This document shows, piece by piece, positions 34,657 to 42,798 of a stretch of 64,000 nt of DNA; positions within the stretch are counted from its first letter, which is position 1; each line of letters begins with the position of its first letter. The stretch comes from Cellulomonas phragmiteti. Its GTDB lineage: Bacteria; Actinomycetota; Actinomycetes; Actinomycetales; Cellulomonadaceae. The DNA lies in NCBI RefSeq assembly GCF_016862775.1, contig NZ_BONP01000002.1:186001-250000 (forward strand), given 5' to 3'. A program made the position numbers and the translations under genes. Under the pieces are notes generated by a model. The model made no database searches and was not told the origin of the DNA. It worked only from the letters and a program-made list of their open reading frames with translations.

Positions 34657-36123
34657 TCAAACCCGGGCGGATACCATCTTTGCCACGCGGCCGACGATAC
34701 GGCTAAACGACCGACGGAAACCCAGCTGCCTGAGCGTCCTCAACTTCGACCATGGCGAGCGAGCGTACCGGTCATGACGCGCAATATACGGTCGAATGCG
34801 CTCGATGTAGAGCGCCAGCGAACCGGAATCGACTGCTTGAGCAAAGAGATCGTGACTGACGCGCGAAATCTCTCGCCGCGCCCGGATCAGCGCCACGCGT
34901 CGCGGCGGCGCCGCGTTGACGTCGGGCGCAACCCTCTTGCGCGGCGCCCAGCGTCCAGCCGCCAGGTCATCAGCGAGTCGAACGGCGAGACCTTGCCGAC
35001 GGTGGCGGAAGTTGCCCGCCTGACTAGAAGCTGCCTGCGCAGGGGTCAGGCCGTCAAGTTCGATCTCCGAGCGCGCCACCCCGTCTTTGAGTATCCGATC
35101 GATCTCGAGATTCCTTGTGATAACGATGTTCGTACCACGCCAGTCCCGCTCGTATTGTTGCAGCCACGCGTCGCCGAACACCACATCCGCCGTCTCGGCA
35201 AATATGTCATCGCAGTAGTCACATGCACCAAGTTGGAAAACCGCATGCCCCCAGCTTCCGCCTACTAGTGAACCCGTGTCCGCGACGCGCATCTCGCCGG
35301 ACCGCACTGCCTTCGCTCCGAACTGGTACTCGCGGGCATTTGTGCCCTGCCGCTTTATCCTGAAGTCCACGGTGTCGAGCTCTGAAGGCGGCACCCCGAC
35401 TTGCCACGCCAACGACTCAGCGTACGCAGCCGACTTCATGTGGCCGCAGACGATGCCGACGAAGTACACGATCTGCTCGCGCAGCACGACGTCTTCCTCG
35501 CACACCAAGCGAGCAGCACGCACCTGGCACGGGACGCCTACGAACGCATATGTCTTCCCATTTCCCCGAACTGACGCCATCGAATCAGCGAAATTTACAG
35601 GGTAATACCGCGACTTTCGCGCGGCCCGCACCTCCTCGGCGCTCTCCGAGATCTGGTACGAGAACATAGGTCTGCCGCTGTCTTGTGACTCGCCCACCTG
35701 GATCACTCCGTCGACCAGGCCGTGCGTCATAAGTTCTTGCGTGAGCCAGGTCGTCAATCCACCCGAAGTTACGCCCTTGACATCTTCGTCCGAGGCGAAC
35801 TTTCGACGACCCGCGCCAATCGATATATAGCGTCCAGTCGCACTGTCGTGCTGCGACGCATCCACGAGTTTGGCATCTGCTATCTGGTCCTCGTTCATCG
35901 AGTGATCCGAAAACGGACATACTCTGGATCCGATGGCGATCGCGGAATCATCCACGCCCCCCAGGTCCGCCTCATACGTGCCCCGACGCGTCAGTGGGAC
36001 CGATATCGCACCAGACGTTGCTACACCACATGCGCCGCAACCAACACAGATACCGCGCGCTACGACGTCTTCAATTCCACCTTGCACGATGTCCTCCGAT
36101 GGTTGAGGGGTGAAGACCGTCAT
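34657..36123 (-). CDS. FrhB-like iron-sulfur protein (coenzyme F420 hydrogenase/dehydrogenase beta domain)
   Basis: A protein of 488 aa. Near the N-terminus GICVGCGACGVA is a ferredoxin-like cluster motif, followed further on by a Cys-Pro pair in RVCPFSDHSM. The FrhB core includes VTSGGLTTWLTQELM, YAFVGVPCQVRAARL and FVGIVCGHMKS; a further CDYCDDIFAETADVVFGDAW completes the Fe-S sites. FrhB proteins pass electrons between flavin, Fe-S centres and F420 or other carriers. Homologues in exopolysaccharide loci beside pyruvyl transferases are known but not characterised. It overlaps the upstream glycosyltransferase gene by 4 bp. Confidence 0.85.
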   Translation of the reverse strand: MTVFTPQPSEDIVQGGIEDVVARGICVGCGACGVATSGAISVPLTRRGTYEADLGGVDDSAIAIGSRVCPFSDHSMNEDQIADAKLVDASQHDSATGRYISIGAGRRKFASDEDVKGVTSGGLTTWLTQELMTHGLVDGVIQVGESQDSGRPMFSYQISESAEEVRAARKSRYYPVNFADSMASVRGNGKTYAFVGVPCQVRAARLVCEEDVVLREQIVYFVGIVCGHMKSAAYAESLAWQVGVPPSELDTVDFRIKRQGTNAREYQFGAKAVRSGEMRVADTGSLVGGSWGHAVFQLGACDYCDDIFAETADVVFGDAWLQQYERDWRGTNIVITRNLEIDRILKDGVARSEIELDGLTPAQAASSQAGNFRHRRQGLAVRLADDLAAGRWAPRKRVAPDVNAAPPRRVALIRARREISRVSHDLFAQAVDSGSLALYIERIRPYIARHDRYARSPWSKLRTLRQLGFRRSFSRIVGRVAKMVSARV

Positions 36124-37037
36124 GCGCGAGCCATATGGCCGAAGGAGCGATCAACGACGATCCGGCCAACGGTGAAGAAAGCGTACGCAACAGCGCTGGC
36201 GCTCGGCCGGCCGCGACGGATGCCCAGCCGTACGGCGCGGAGCGCCGCGGGCAGATTTCCACCCGCGCGCGCGTAGTACACCGGTTGCGTCAGCAGGAAA
36301 TCGCCAAGGGCGCGTCTACTGTGCCGGGAGACGTACTCCAGCGCCCATTCTGTCGACGCGTCGGCGCGAATTGCAGAAGAGACTGATGCGGCCCCCACTC
36401 GATACACGACTAGTGGAGCCTTGATCTGCAGAATTCGAAGCCGCGAGTGCTGACGGACTGTCTCAAGGAGCCACGTCACATCCTGGTGAAATCGCAAACC
36501 TGCATCAAACGGGACGTCCAGCGCGAGCCAACGCGGGAACAACAAGGTGGACGCCTGGATAAAGCCCGTGCCACCACGAGCTGCCGTCCGTGCAAAAAGG
36601 TACTCCGCAAGCGGTCTGACCTCGTCGTAGACGTCGTGCGGCCATACATCCACGAATTGTCCTGAGCGCGACACTTGCACTGAGCACGACGCGATCCAGG
36701 CGTCGTGGTCGTGGAGGCCGGCCGATCGGATGGCGTTCAGTTGGGTCTCGAGCCTGCCGTCATGCCAGACATCGTCATCGTCCAGTAGGGCGATCAGATT
36801 GCCGGCGGCCGCTCGGATCCCCGCATCTCGGGCCGCGTTGCCACCAGCACCGGGGCCCACCCGGAGGATCCTGACCGATGGATGATCGGGAACCTCAATC
36901 GGATCACTCGTATCGGCACACACCAAGATCTCCGTTGGCGGTAACGTCTGAGATAGCGCAGAGGTCACCGCCTCAGATAGCTCAGGGCGACCAACGGTAG
37001 GGATGACGACGGAGACTCTGGGCGTATCACCGGACAC
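36120..37037 (-). CDS. Family 2 glycosyltransferase
   Basis: A protein of 305 aa from the GTG at 37037 (AGG upstream); the frame continues further but into the preceding gene. The GT-A fold signature is clear: VSVVIPTVGRPELSEAVTSA at the start, ARDAGIRAAAGNLIALLDDD with the DxD-type metal site, and a C-terminal half with FDAGLRFHQDVTWLLETV. It would add one sugar to the lipid-linked repeat unit on the cytoplasmic face. It overlaps both neighbours, which places it firmly in the operon. Confidence 0.9.
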   Translation of the reverse strand: MSGDTPRVSVVIPTVGRPELSEAVTSALSQTLPPTEILVCADTSDPIEVPDHPSVRILRVGPGAGGNAARDAGIRAAAGNLIALLDDDDVWHDGRLETQLNAIRSAGLHDHDAWIASCSVQVSRSGQFVDVWPHDVYDEVRPLAEYLFARTAARGGTGFIQASTLLFPRWLALDVPFDAGLRFHQDVTWLLETVRQHSRLRILQIKAPLVVYRVGAASVSSAIRADASTEWALEYVSRHSRRALGDFLLTQPVYYARAGGNLPAALRAVRLGIRRGRPSASAVAYAFFTVGRIVVDRSFGHMARA

Positions 37038-38313
37038 TCGCGACCTGACCCTTCTCAGAAACGGCCAGACTGGAAGAGGCCGTTCCCCGCCCCAGCAGGC
37101 CAACGACTGCCCCGACGCCGGCCAGCATCACAGCCACCGCCGCCCAGTTGAGAATGTTGTAGATAGCGCCACCCTTCGCGATGAAGGACTGGATCGCGAG
37201 GACCAACGTAATGTTCACCACGACGTTGATCACCGTTCTCGGTTTGCTCGCTTCAATGCGCCCCAAGACAAGGCCAAGAGCGAAGAATCCACAGACTGCG
37301 ACACCGACGCCCCACGCATAACTAAACTCGGCAAACCCTCCCACCGTAACGGGCGTCGTCCAAGCGGCGGATGCCGGGTCGACACCAGTTATTGCAGCGG
37401 AAACCATCCGTTCAAAAGAGAACGATGCATCACCCGGTATGTTGAAGTACCGCTCCAGATAGTACTTGATGTCATTGACGAACAGGTTCTCCGGTAGCGG
37501 GCCCACCGAGCGGGTCATTGCCAGAGCCCTCGGCTCGGCAGAGACGGTAGTGAAGCGCGCCAAGAGTTTTCCGACCACCGTGTCGGAGCCATCGTTATAG
37601 GAGGGGTACAGCAGCGCCGTCGCAAAAAGATAGGCGACACCTGCCACAACAAGTATCCAGAAACGCCTGGCAAGGGTGCCGATGCGGGGAGCCTTGCTCG
37701 ACAGCAAACTCCATGTCAACGCCGCAAGGACGACCACTGACAAGAACTGTCCTTTGAAGCCCGACAGTAGGGTCGTCACCAAGAGCACCGCTGTCGCTGT
37801 GACCCACGGACGACTCGACCGCCACCTCGTCCCCCGCGCGGCGGCGTTCACCGTGGCCAGCACCCACGCCAGGTCAACGCCGAAGAGGAACATCCTGCCC
37901 GGGATCCCGAACAGTCCAGACGACGTGAAATCGAATCGCTGCCGTTCCACGTGGTCGGAGAACAACGCAATGCCGCCCACCGCCAGGTGATACATCGCAA
38001 GTACGCCGGCGGTCAGAACGATCGCCCACACGACGCGCTCGGGAAGCGGGTCGGTGGTGATCCGCCGTGCCAGAGCCGGATCCCGGCGGCGCGCGACCAC
38101 AATCAACCTCGCCACAAGCAGCGCGACAAGTCCGCCGCCATAAGCTACGACAAGGTCCCAGCCAATTACTCCTTGTGTGCTCAGAGTGGCCAGTCCCGAC
38201 ACAGACGTGACCGTCTGCAGGACGATGATGGACGCCGGACCCGCGCGCGCCCGCAAGATCAGGCCTGCACCCGCGGTCACTAGGATCAGTAGCAGGATCT
38301 GCGTCAGAATCAT
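37027..38313 (-). CDS. Wzy-like polymerase (O-antigen polymerase type membrane protein)
   Basis: A protein of 428 aa with about 11 membrane helices and a larger extracellular loop around residues 240-330 (ending near YLERYFNIPGDASFSFERM). This layout and the operon position indicate the polymerase that joins repeat units. Sequence motifs are poorly conserved in this group, so topology is the main evidence. ATG 38313 is chosen over a GTG at 38334 because GAGGCGG lies 5 nt upstream and the start overlaps the upstream stop (ATGA). The gene is A/T-richer than the window average. Confidence 0.75.
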   Translation of the reverse strand: MILTQILLLILVTAGAGLILRARAGPASIIVLQTVTSVSGLATLSTQGVIGWDLVVAYGGGLVALLVARLIVVARRRDPALARRITTDPLPERVVWAIVLTAGVLAMYHLAVGGIALFSDHVERQRFDFTSSGLFGIPGRMFLFGVDLAWVLATVNAAARGTRWRSSRPWVTATAVLLVTTLLSGFKGQFLSVVVLAALTWSLLSSKAPRIGTLARRFWILVVAGVAYLFATALLYPSYNDGSDTVVGKLLARFTTVSAEPRALAMTRSVGPLPENLFVNDIKYYLERYFNIPGDASFSFERMVSAAITGVDPASAAWTTPVTVGGFAEFSYAWGVGVAVCGFFALGLVLGRIEASKPRTVINVVVNITLVLAIQSFIAKGGAIYNILNWAAVAVMLAGVGAVVGLLGRGTASSSLAVSEKGQVASVR

Positions 38314-39260
38314 GAAGACCGCCTCACGATCCACCAGATCCCTGCGCCAACGCCGCGTAGGACCGCGAAACCCGCTCCGAAGGCACCGGTGGCCAGAAGG
38401 GACAGCGCGAGCGCGACTCGCGCTGTCAGGGTCGTCAGCAGGTACCGGCGGCGGTGCTTCCAGGCGAAGATCGTTGCGCCTCGTGAAACGTGGAGGAGGG
38501 TGGCGCGATTTCGATCGCGCTGCCGCTCGCCACTGGCGGTCGCTGCGCCTTGGTCGTGCATGACCACGACGTCCTCGAACGAGCTGACGATGAGACCGAG
38601 CCGCTCCCCACGCGCCGCGAGGTCAGGTTCCTCATAATAAAGAAAGTAGTCCTCAGAGAGACCACCAACACGACGCCAGGTGCTGCTCGATGCGCACATG
38701 AAGTAGCCCAGCGGGAAACGGAGGCTCCCTTGTCGAGACTCATTGAGACGATCTAGGATCCGAGTACGGCAGGTCCAAGGTCGGAGCTCTGCCAATCCAG
38801 ACACTCTCCTTCCGGACGCAGTATCTGTTGCGGCTCCGTACAGGACCGCCGTTTCCGTGTCGGCGATCTGCGCAAGCGCTGCAAGATCCCCGCCCACGAC
38901 ACGAACGTCGGGATTGAGGACGCATACCACGTCCGCGTTCATCGCCAGCAGCCTCTGAATCGCAATATTGTTTCCAGCGGCGTATCCGCCGTTCCGGCCG
39001 CTCACCACGACCTCTATACGATTCTGGCCGGACCCGAACCTATTCCGTAGGTGTTCTAGACGCGTCGCCTCAACCTTGCTGCACGAGTTGTCGACGATCA
39101 CAGTTATTGAATCGGTCGGCCACCTTCCAGCGAGTGAGTTCAGCAGAGCCTCCACCTGCGGCGACGTGTGGTAGTTGACGACAGCAAAACCAATGGTCGT
39201 CGTGCCATACTGACTCTCGTCCCCTGCGGAGGATGCCTCGTCGATCGAGACCGTCTTCAT
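38310..39260 (-). CDS. Family 2 glycosyltransferase (rhamnosyltransferase-like)
   Basis: A protein of 316 aa. It starts with GFAVVNYHTSPQVEALLNSL, has SGRNGGYAAGNNIAIQRLL and VVCVLNPDVRVVGGDL, and GLSEDYFLYYEEPDLAARGE, all typical of GT2 proteins of the WbbL/rhamnosyl transfer group. One or two hydrophobic segments at the C-terminus (ALALSLLATGAFGAG) suggest membrane association. It overlaps both flanking genes by 4 bp. The acceptor is unknown. Confidence 0.9.
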   Translation of the reverse strand: MKTVSIDEASSAGDESQYGTTTIGFAVVNYHTSPQVEALLNSLAGRWPTDSITVIVDNSCSKVEATRLEHLRNRFGSGQNRIEVVVSGRNGGYAAGNNIAIQRLLAMNADVVCVLNPDVRVVGGDLAALAQIADTETAVLYGAATDTASGRRVSGLAELRPWTCRTRILDRLNESRQGSLRFPLGYFMCASSSTWRRVGGLSEDYFLYYEEPDLAARGERLGLIVSSFEDVVVMHDQGAATASGERQRDRNRATLLHVSRGATIFAWKHRRRYLLTTLTARVALALSLLATGAFGAGFAVLRGVGAGIWWIVRRSS

Positions 39261-40390
39261 GACCTGTTCCGCGAAGCGTGCTCATATGCTTGTTCAAGCG
39301 CCTCGCGCTGTCGATTTTTCCACAGTTCCCCGGAGAGAGCCGCGGAGTCGATCTTCGAGTCCGTCCCATTAATGGTGCCGTGCAGGAGCTCCATAATCCT
39401 CGCGGCCCCATCATGATGTGTATCAAAGAGATGCACCCCTGGCCGGTCAGTCAGGGACGGGATAGCTCTCGCAACCACCGGTAGGCCGATTGCCGCCGCC
39501 TCCACCGCCGAGTAGGGGATCCCCGCCTCCCACGCCGCGGTGTGTACATATGTCCGAGCACGCCCAAGGTTTTCAAGTACTTGTGCCCTCGTGACCCAGC
39601 CCGTCACCTCAACTCCTGCGGAACGCAAGCGGCTCTCGATAATTGGATCGCCACCCCCGATCCACACCGCGCGACCCCGCCACCCCATCTGGTGCAGTTC
39701 TTCCACCGTTCGGGCGAACAGCTCGGGGTCCTTCTGGTGGCACACGCGACCTGATGTTGCGATGTCCCACGTGGGTTCGTTACCGGCTGCCACCAAACGC
39801 GCGGACGCGATCTCTTGGAACGCTGAGTTGCTCATAGCCGGCGTCGCCTCATACACCACAGCCCGTCGCCGGAGCCGTCTCGTCTCCGCTGTCTCTGCTG
39901 GACCGGCCGTGACGAACACGTTGGTGAGGCGTGCGAGACTGAACTCGGCGACAGTGAAGGCCAAGCGCGCGGCCCGACTGACGTCTGTCCGAAGAAACGA
40001 GTAGCAGTGCGGGGTATAGACGACCGGCGTCCCAGAAAGTTGCGCGATGACTCGACCATACGTTCCCGCCCAGGACGAATGGGCGTGAATCAAGGTCGGT
40101 CGGAACGTTCGTATCGCGCGTGCATAAGCTGCTGGCTGTTTCGCGAGCGACGCAGGCATCTCGACCACGGTGAAACGCTCGGCCAGCGCATCCCCCACGT
40201 GGTGCCCGGGTCGGCGGTGCCCCACGATCACGTGGCGATACCCGGGCAGACACTCCAGGTAACTCTCTAAGGCGGATGACACACCGGAAGCCAAGGACTC
40301 GACTACATGGAGAACGGTCCTCACATCGCTGGCCCCGTCGCTCACCTGAACCCGCTGCTGGGCTGTGCCTACCGACCGATAGTTCTTCAC
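39257..40390 (-). CDS. Family 4 glycosyltransferase
   Basis: A protein of 377 aa of GT-B fold. The acceptor half begins RTVLHVVESLASGVSSALES; the donor half has IATSGRVCHQKDPELFARTV, AVWIGGGDPIIESRL, and WEAGIPYSAVEAAAIGLPVV, the E-x7-E-like nucleotide-sugar site of GT4. It adds a sugar to the growing repeat unit. The GTG start at 40390 overlaps the kinase stop (GTGA), and its own stop overlaps the next gene. Confidence 0.92.
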   Translation of the reverse strand: MKNYRSVGTAQQRVQVSDGASDVRTVLHVVESLASGVSSALESYLECLPGYRHVIVGHRRPGHHVGDALAERFTVVEMPASLAKQPAAYARAIRTFRPTLIHAHSSWAGTYGRVIAQLSGTPVVYTPHCYSFLRTDVSRAARLAFTVAEFSLARLTNVFVTAGPAETAETRRLRRRAVVYEATPAMSNSAFQEIASARLVAAGNEPTWDIATSGRVCHQKDPELFARTVEELHQMGWRGRAVWIGGGDPIIESRLRSAGVEVTGWVTRAQVLENLGRARTYVHTAAWEAGIPYSAVEAAAIGLPVVARAIPSLTDRPGVHLFDTHHDGAARIMELLHGTINGTDSKIDSAALSGELWKNRQREALEQAYEHASRNRS

Positions 40391-41964
40391 CTGTGCCTCT
40401 CCCCGCGCAGGTGCTGCGGGGGAAGCCCTTCACGCTCCTCCGCCAGCAGATCCTCGGACAGACCTGTAGCGGGCCATGCCGCCGGTGCCTCAGTCTGAGT
40501 TGCGCGAACCACGTCGATCGCTCCGGTCTTGCGCGTCGCCGAGCCGTGAGACGCGGGCCCTTCGAGCGGCACCCTTGGATTGCTCTTCTCAGACGCGCCG
40601 CGACCCTTTCCGCGCTCGTCAGACGAGTATCTGTAGTACTCGTAGGAGCTCGCGCGCTTGCGCGGCTCGCGATTCACCACGATGCCGAGGGTGTGAGCGC
40701 CCACCGTCTCCAAAGCCCCTAACGCCTCGGTCAATTGATTGCGGTGCACCTTGCCAGATCCGACCACGACCAGGACGCCGCCAGCCCACTTCGACGCGAC
40801 AGCCGCGTCCGTGACGGGAAGCAGAGGGGGCGTGTCGATCAGGACGATGTCGTATTCGTTCACCAGGCCGTCAACCAGTACCGACATTGCGCGCGATCCG
40901 AGGAGCTCGCTGGGGTTGGGAGGAATCTGTCCCGATGGAATGACGTGGAGCATTCCATTCCCCCAGGGTTGCGCGACATCCGATACTGTTGCCCGTCCGA
41001 TCAGGACGGTTGTGAGACCCGCGGTGCCCTCAAGTCCGAGGTACTTGGCCACAGCTGGCCGCCGCAGGTCTGCGTCGACGAGAACCACACGGCTCCCCGC
41101 CTCGGCGAGAGCGATTGCCAAGTTGATCGTCGTCGTCGACTTTCCTTCGCCAGGCACGGCCGAAGTGACAACGATGGAACTGGGCCTGCTGCCGACGTTG
41201 AGGAACTGGATATTCGTCCTAAGCCTGCGGAACGACTCGGCGCGAGGGCTATGTGGATCGGACTGGACGATGAGTGGGCGTGATGTCGCGCTCTCGTCAT
41301 GCGCGATGACCCCGACGACAGCGGTATCCGTGACCTGCGCCACCGTCGACTCTGATCGGATGCTGGTGTCCAGAATCTCGCGGAGAAGTGCGGTGCCAAT
41401 GCCGATTGCTAGACCGACAAGGAGGCCGAGTGCGGCGTTCGTTCCTGTCTTTGGCGATGACGGCGAAATGGGGGCAGCCGCATCCCTCACGACAGTCAGC
41501 TTCACCGGAGACGGGCTTCCATCTGTCGGCCGTTCCAACTCGGCGACGACGTCACGGAACTCCGCTGCGACGGCGTTCGCGAGCGCGGCTGCCACGGCCG
41601 GTGAGGGATCCGACACGCTGATGTTGACAAGTGAGGAGTTCAGGGGCGACTCGGACGTGATGTTCTGGGCGAGTTCGCTCGCGCGTATGCCCAAACCCAG
41701 GTCGTCAATAACCGGTCCCAGCACGAGCGGACTCGTGACGATACGCGTATACGACGCAACTTGCTGCCGCGTGAAGTTTGCTCCTTGAAGCATGTCGCTG
41801 CTCGAGCCGCCGCCCTGCACCGATACGAATAGCTGCGTCGTAGCTGTATAGACAGGCGTTGTCAAGAGACTGACGCCCAGGGCTCCAGCCAGGCCGGCGA
41901 TGCTCAGCGCGCCGATCGAAACCCATCGCTTCCTTGCGATCGCCAGGTAGTCGCTCAGTTCCAT
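40387..41964 (-). CDS. Wzz-tyrosine autokinase fusion (BY-kinase, CpsC-CpsD type)
   Basis: A protein of 525 aa. Residues 1-210 are a Wzz-like chain-length domain bounded by two membrane helices (about 16-38 and 176-196). Then comes a BY-kinase domain with Walker A SAVPGEGKSTTTINLA, Walker A' VVLVDADLRRPAVA, and Walker B YDIVLIDTPPLLPVTDA. The C-terminal tail carries a tyrosine cluster, SSYEYYRYSS, expected to be autophosphorylated. BY-kinases control polymer length and export; a matching phosphatase is at 44895. ATG 41964 follows GAGAG with 6-nt spacing. It is the first gene of the minus-strand glycan operon. Confidence 0.93.
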   Translation of the reverse strand: MELSDYLAIARKRWVSIGALSIAGLAGALGVSLLTTPVYTATTQLFVSVQGGGSSSDMLQGANFTRQQVASYTRIVTSPLVLGPVIDDLGLGIRASELAQNITSESPLNSSLVNISVSDPSPAVAAALANAVAAEFRDVVAELERPTDGSPSPVKLTVVRDAAAPISPSSPKTGTNAALGLLVGLAIGIGTALLREILDTSIRSESTVAQVTDTAVVGVIAHDESATSRPLIVQSDPHSPRAESFRRLRTNIQFLNVGSRPSSIVVTSAVPGEGKSTTTINLAIALAEAGSRVVLVDADLRRPAVAKYLGLEGTAGLTTVLIGRATVSDVAQPWGNGMLHVIPSGQIPPNPSELLGSRAMSVLVDGLVNEYDIVLIDTPPLLPVTDAAVASKWAGGVLVVVGSGKVHRNQLTEALGALETVGAHTLGIVVNREPRKRASSYEYYRYSSDERGKGRGASEKSNPRVPLEGPASHGSATRKTGAIDVVRATQTEAPAAWPATGLSEDLLAEEREGLPPQHLRGERHR

Positions 41965-41998
41965 GTTCAACTCTCGCTTGGCTCGATCGTGGTACGCA

Positions 41999-42023
41999 TG
42001 AGCAGTTCCCGAGCTGCTGCTCA
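41999..42023. promoter_or_regulatory. Dyad in the promoter region of the glycan operon
   Basis: TGAGCAG and CTGCTCA are perfect complements separated by 11 nt, 35-59 bp upstream of the kinase start. It could be an operator or a leader hairpin. Confidence 0.35.
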
Positions 42024-42090
42024 GGGAGACCTATGCGCTGCCACCGCTCGAGCGGCCGACACGCAAGACAGAGATTGCCCGTACGTGTAG

Positions 42091-42122
42091 AAAGACCTTG
42101 GCGAAGTGCCGCCAAGGTCTTT
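42091..42122 (-). terminator. Hairpin terminator after the LSATG surface-protein gene
   Basis: Perfect 13-bp stem (AAAGACCTTGGCG and complement) with a 6-nt loop, about 57 bp past the stop; on the minus strand it ends in CTTTCT. It separates the surface-protein unit from the glycan operon. Confidence 0.65.
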
Positions 42123-42178
42123 CCACGTGGAGTGATGGACAGTCACCCCTAAGCCGTCCGACTCTGGTTGGTGCTCTG

Positions 42179-42724
42179 TCAGACGTTCGCGCCCTGACGA
42201 CGCTTGTTCGCGTAGACGACTCCGCCGGCACCGACCAGGAGCAGCGCGCCGGCGCCGAGCGCGATCGGGAGGGCGTTGGAGCCGGTCGCGCTGAGCTGAC
42301 CGCTGCCGGAGCCAACCGCCGAGGGCGAGGTGCCCGGGGCCGCCACCACCGAGAGTGTCTGCGTGCTCAGCACCTCACCCGAGGTCGCGTCGGTCACGAT
42401 CGCGGTGAAGGTGCCCGCCTGCGCGAGCGTGACGGTGAAGACGGCCGTGCCGGTGGCGTCGGTGATCTTCTGGAGCGTCCGGGTGCCGGCGATCGAGATC
42501 GCGGCGTCCGAGACCGTTGCCGAGTTCGACGTGATGGTCAGGTTGACCGGTGCGTTGATCGGGCCCACGACCGTGATCGTGATGCTCTGCCCGATGACGG
42601 GCGACGCCGTGGACACAGACCCGACGTTGGTGTAGTCGGCCGCGCCATAGGCGAACGCGGCAGTCGGCGCGAGCGCGAGTGCGCCTGCGATGGTGGCCGT
42701 GGCGACCAAGCGGCTGATCTTCAT
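42179..42724 (-). CDS. Small secreted Ig-like protein with LSATG-type sorting signal
   Basis: A protein of 181 aa; ATG 42724 follows GGGGGAG. A signal peptide (MKISRLVATATIAGALALAP ... AFA, about 25 residues) leads to one Ig-like domain (about 35-130, with SPVIGQSITITVVGP and VTLAQAGTFTAIVTD). A short Ser/Gly linker, LSATG, a hydrophobic helix (LPIALGAGALLLVGAGG) and the tail NKRRQGANV follow. This is a C-terminal sorting signal of the class E-like type. A DUF4012 gene ends 74 bp upstream on the same strand, the same order as at 17535-20266. Confidence 0.82.
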   Translation of the reverse strand: MKISRLVATATIAGALALAPTAAFAYGAADYTNVGSVSTASPVIGQSITITVVGPINAPVNLTITSNSATVSDAAISIAGTRTLQKITDATGTAVFTVTLAQAGTFTAIVTDATSGEVLSTQTLSVVAAPGTSPSAVGSGSGQLSATGSNALPIALGAGALLLVGAGGVVYANKRRQGANV

Positions 42725-42798
42725 TCGTCTGACTCCCCCGGAAGACTGCGTGGTGTGCGGCAAGTGTGACACGAGCTCACCTACCAGCAAGAGTGAGG

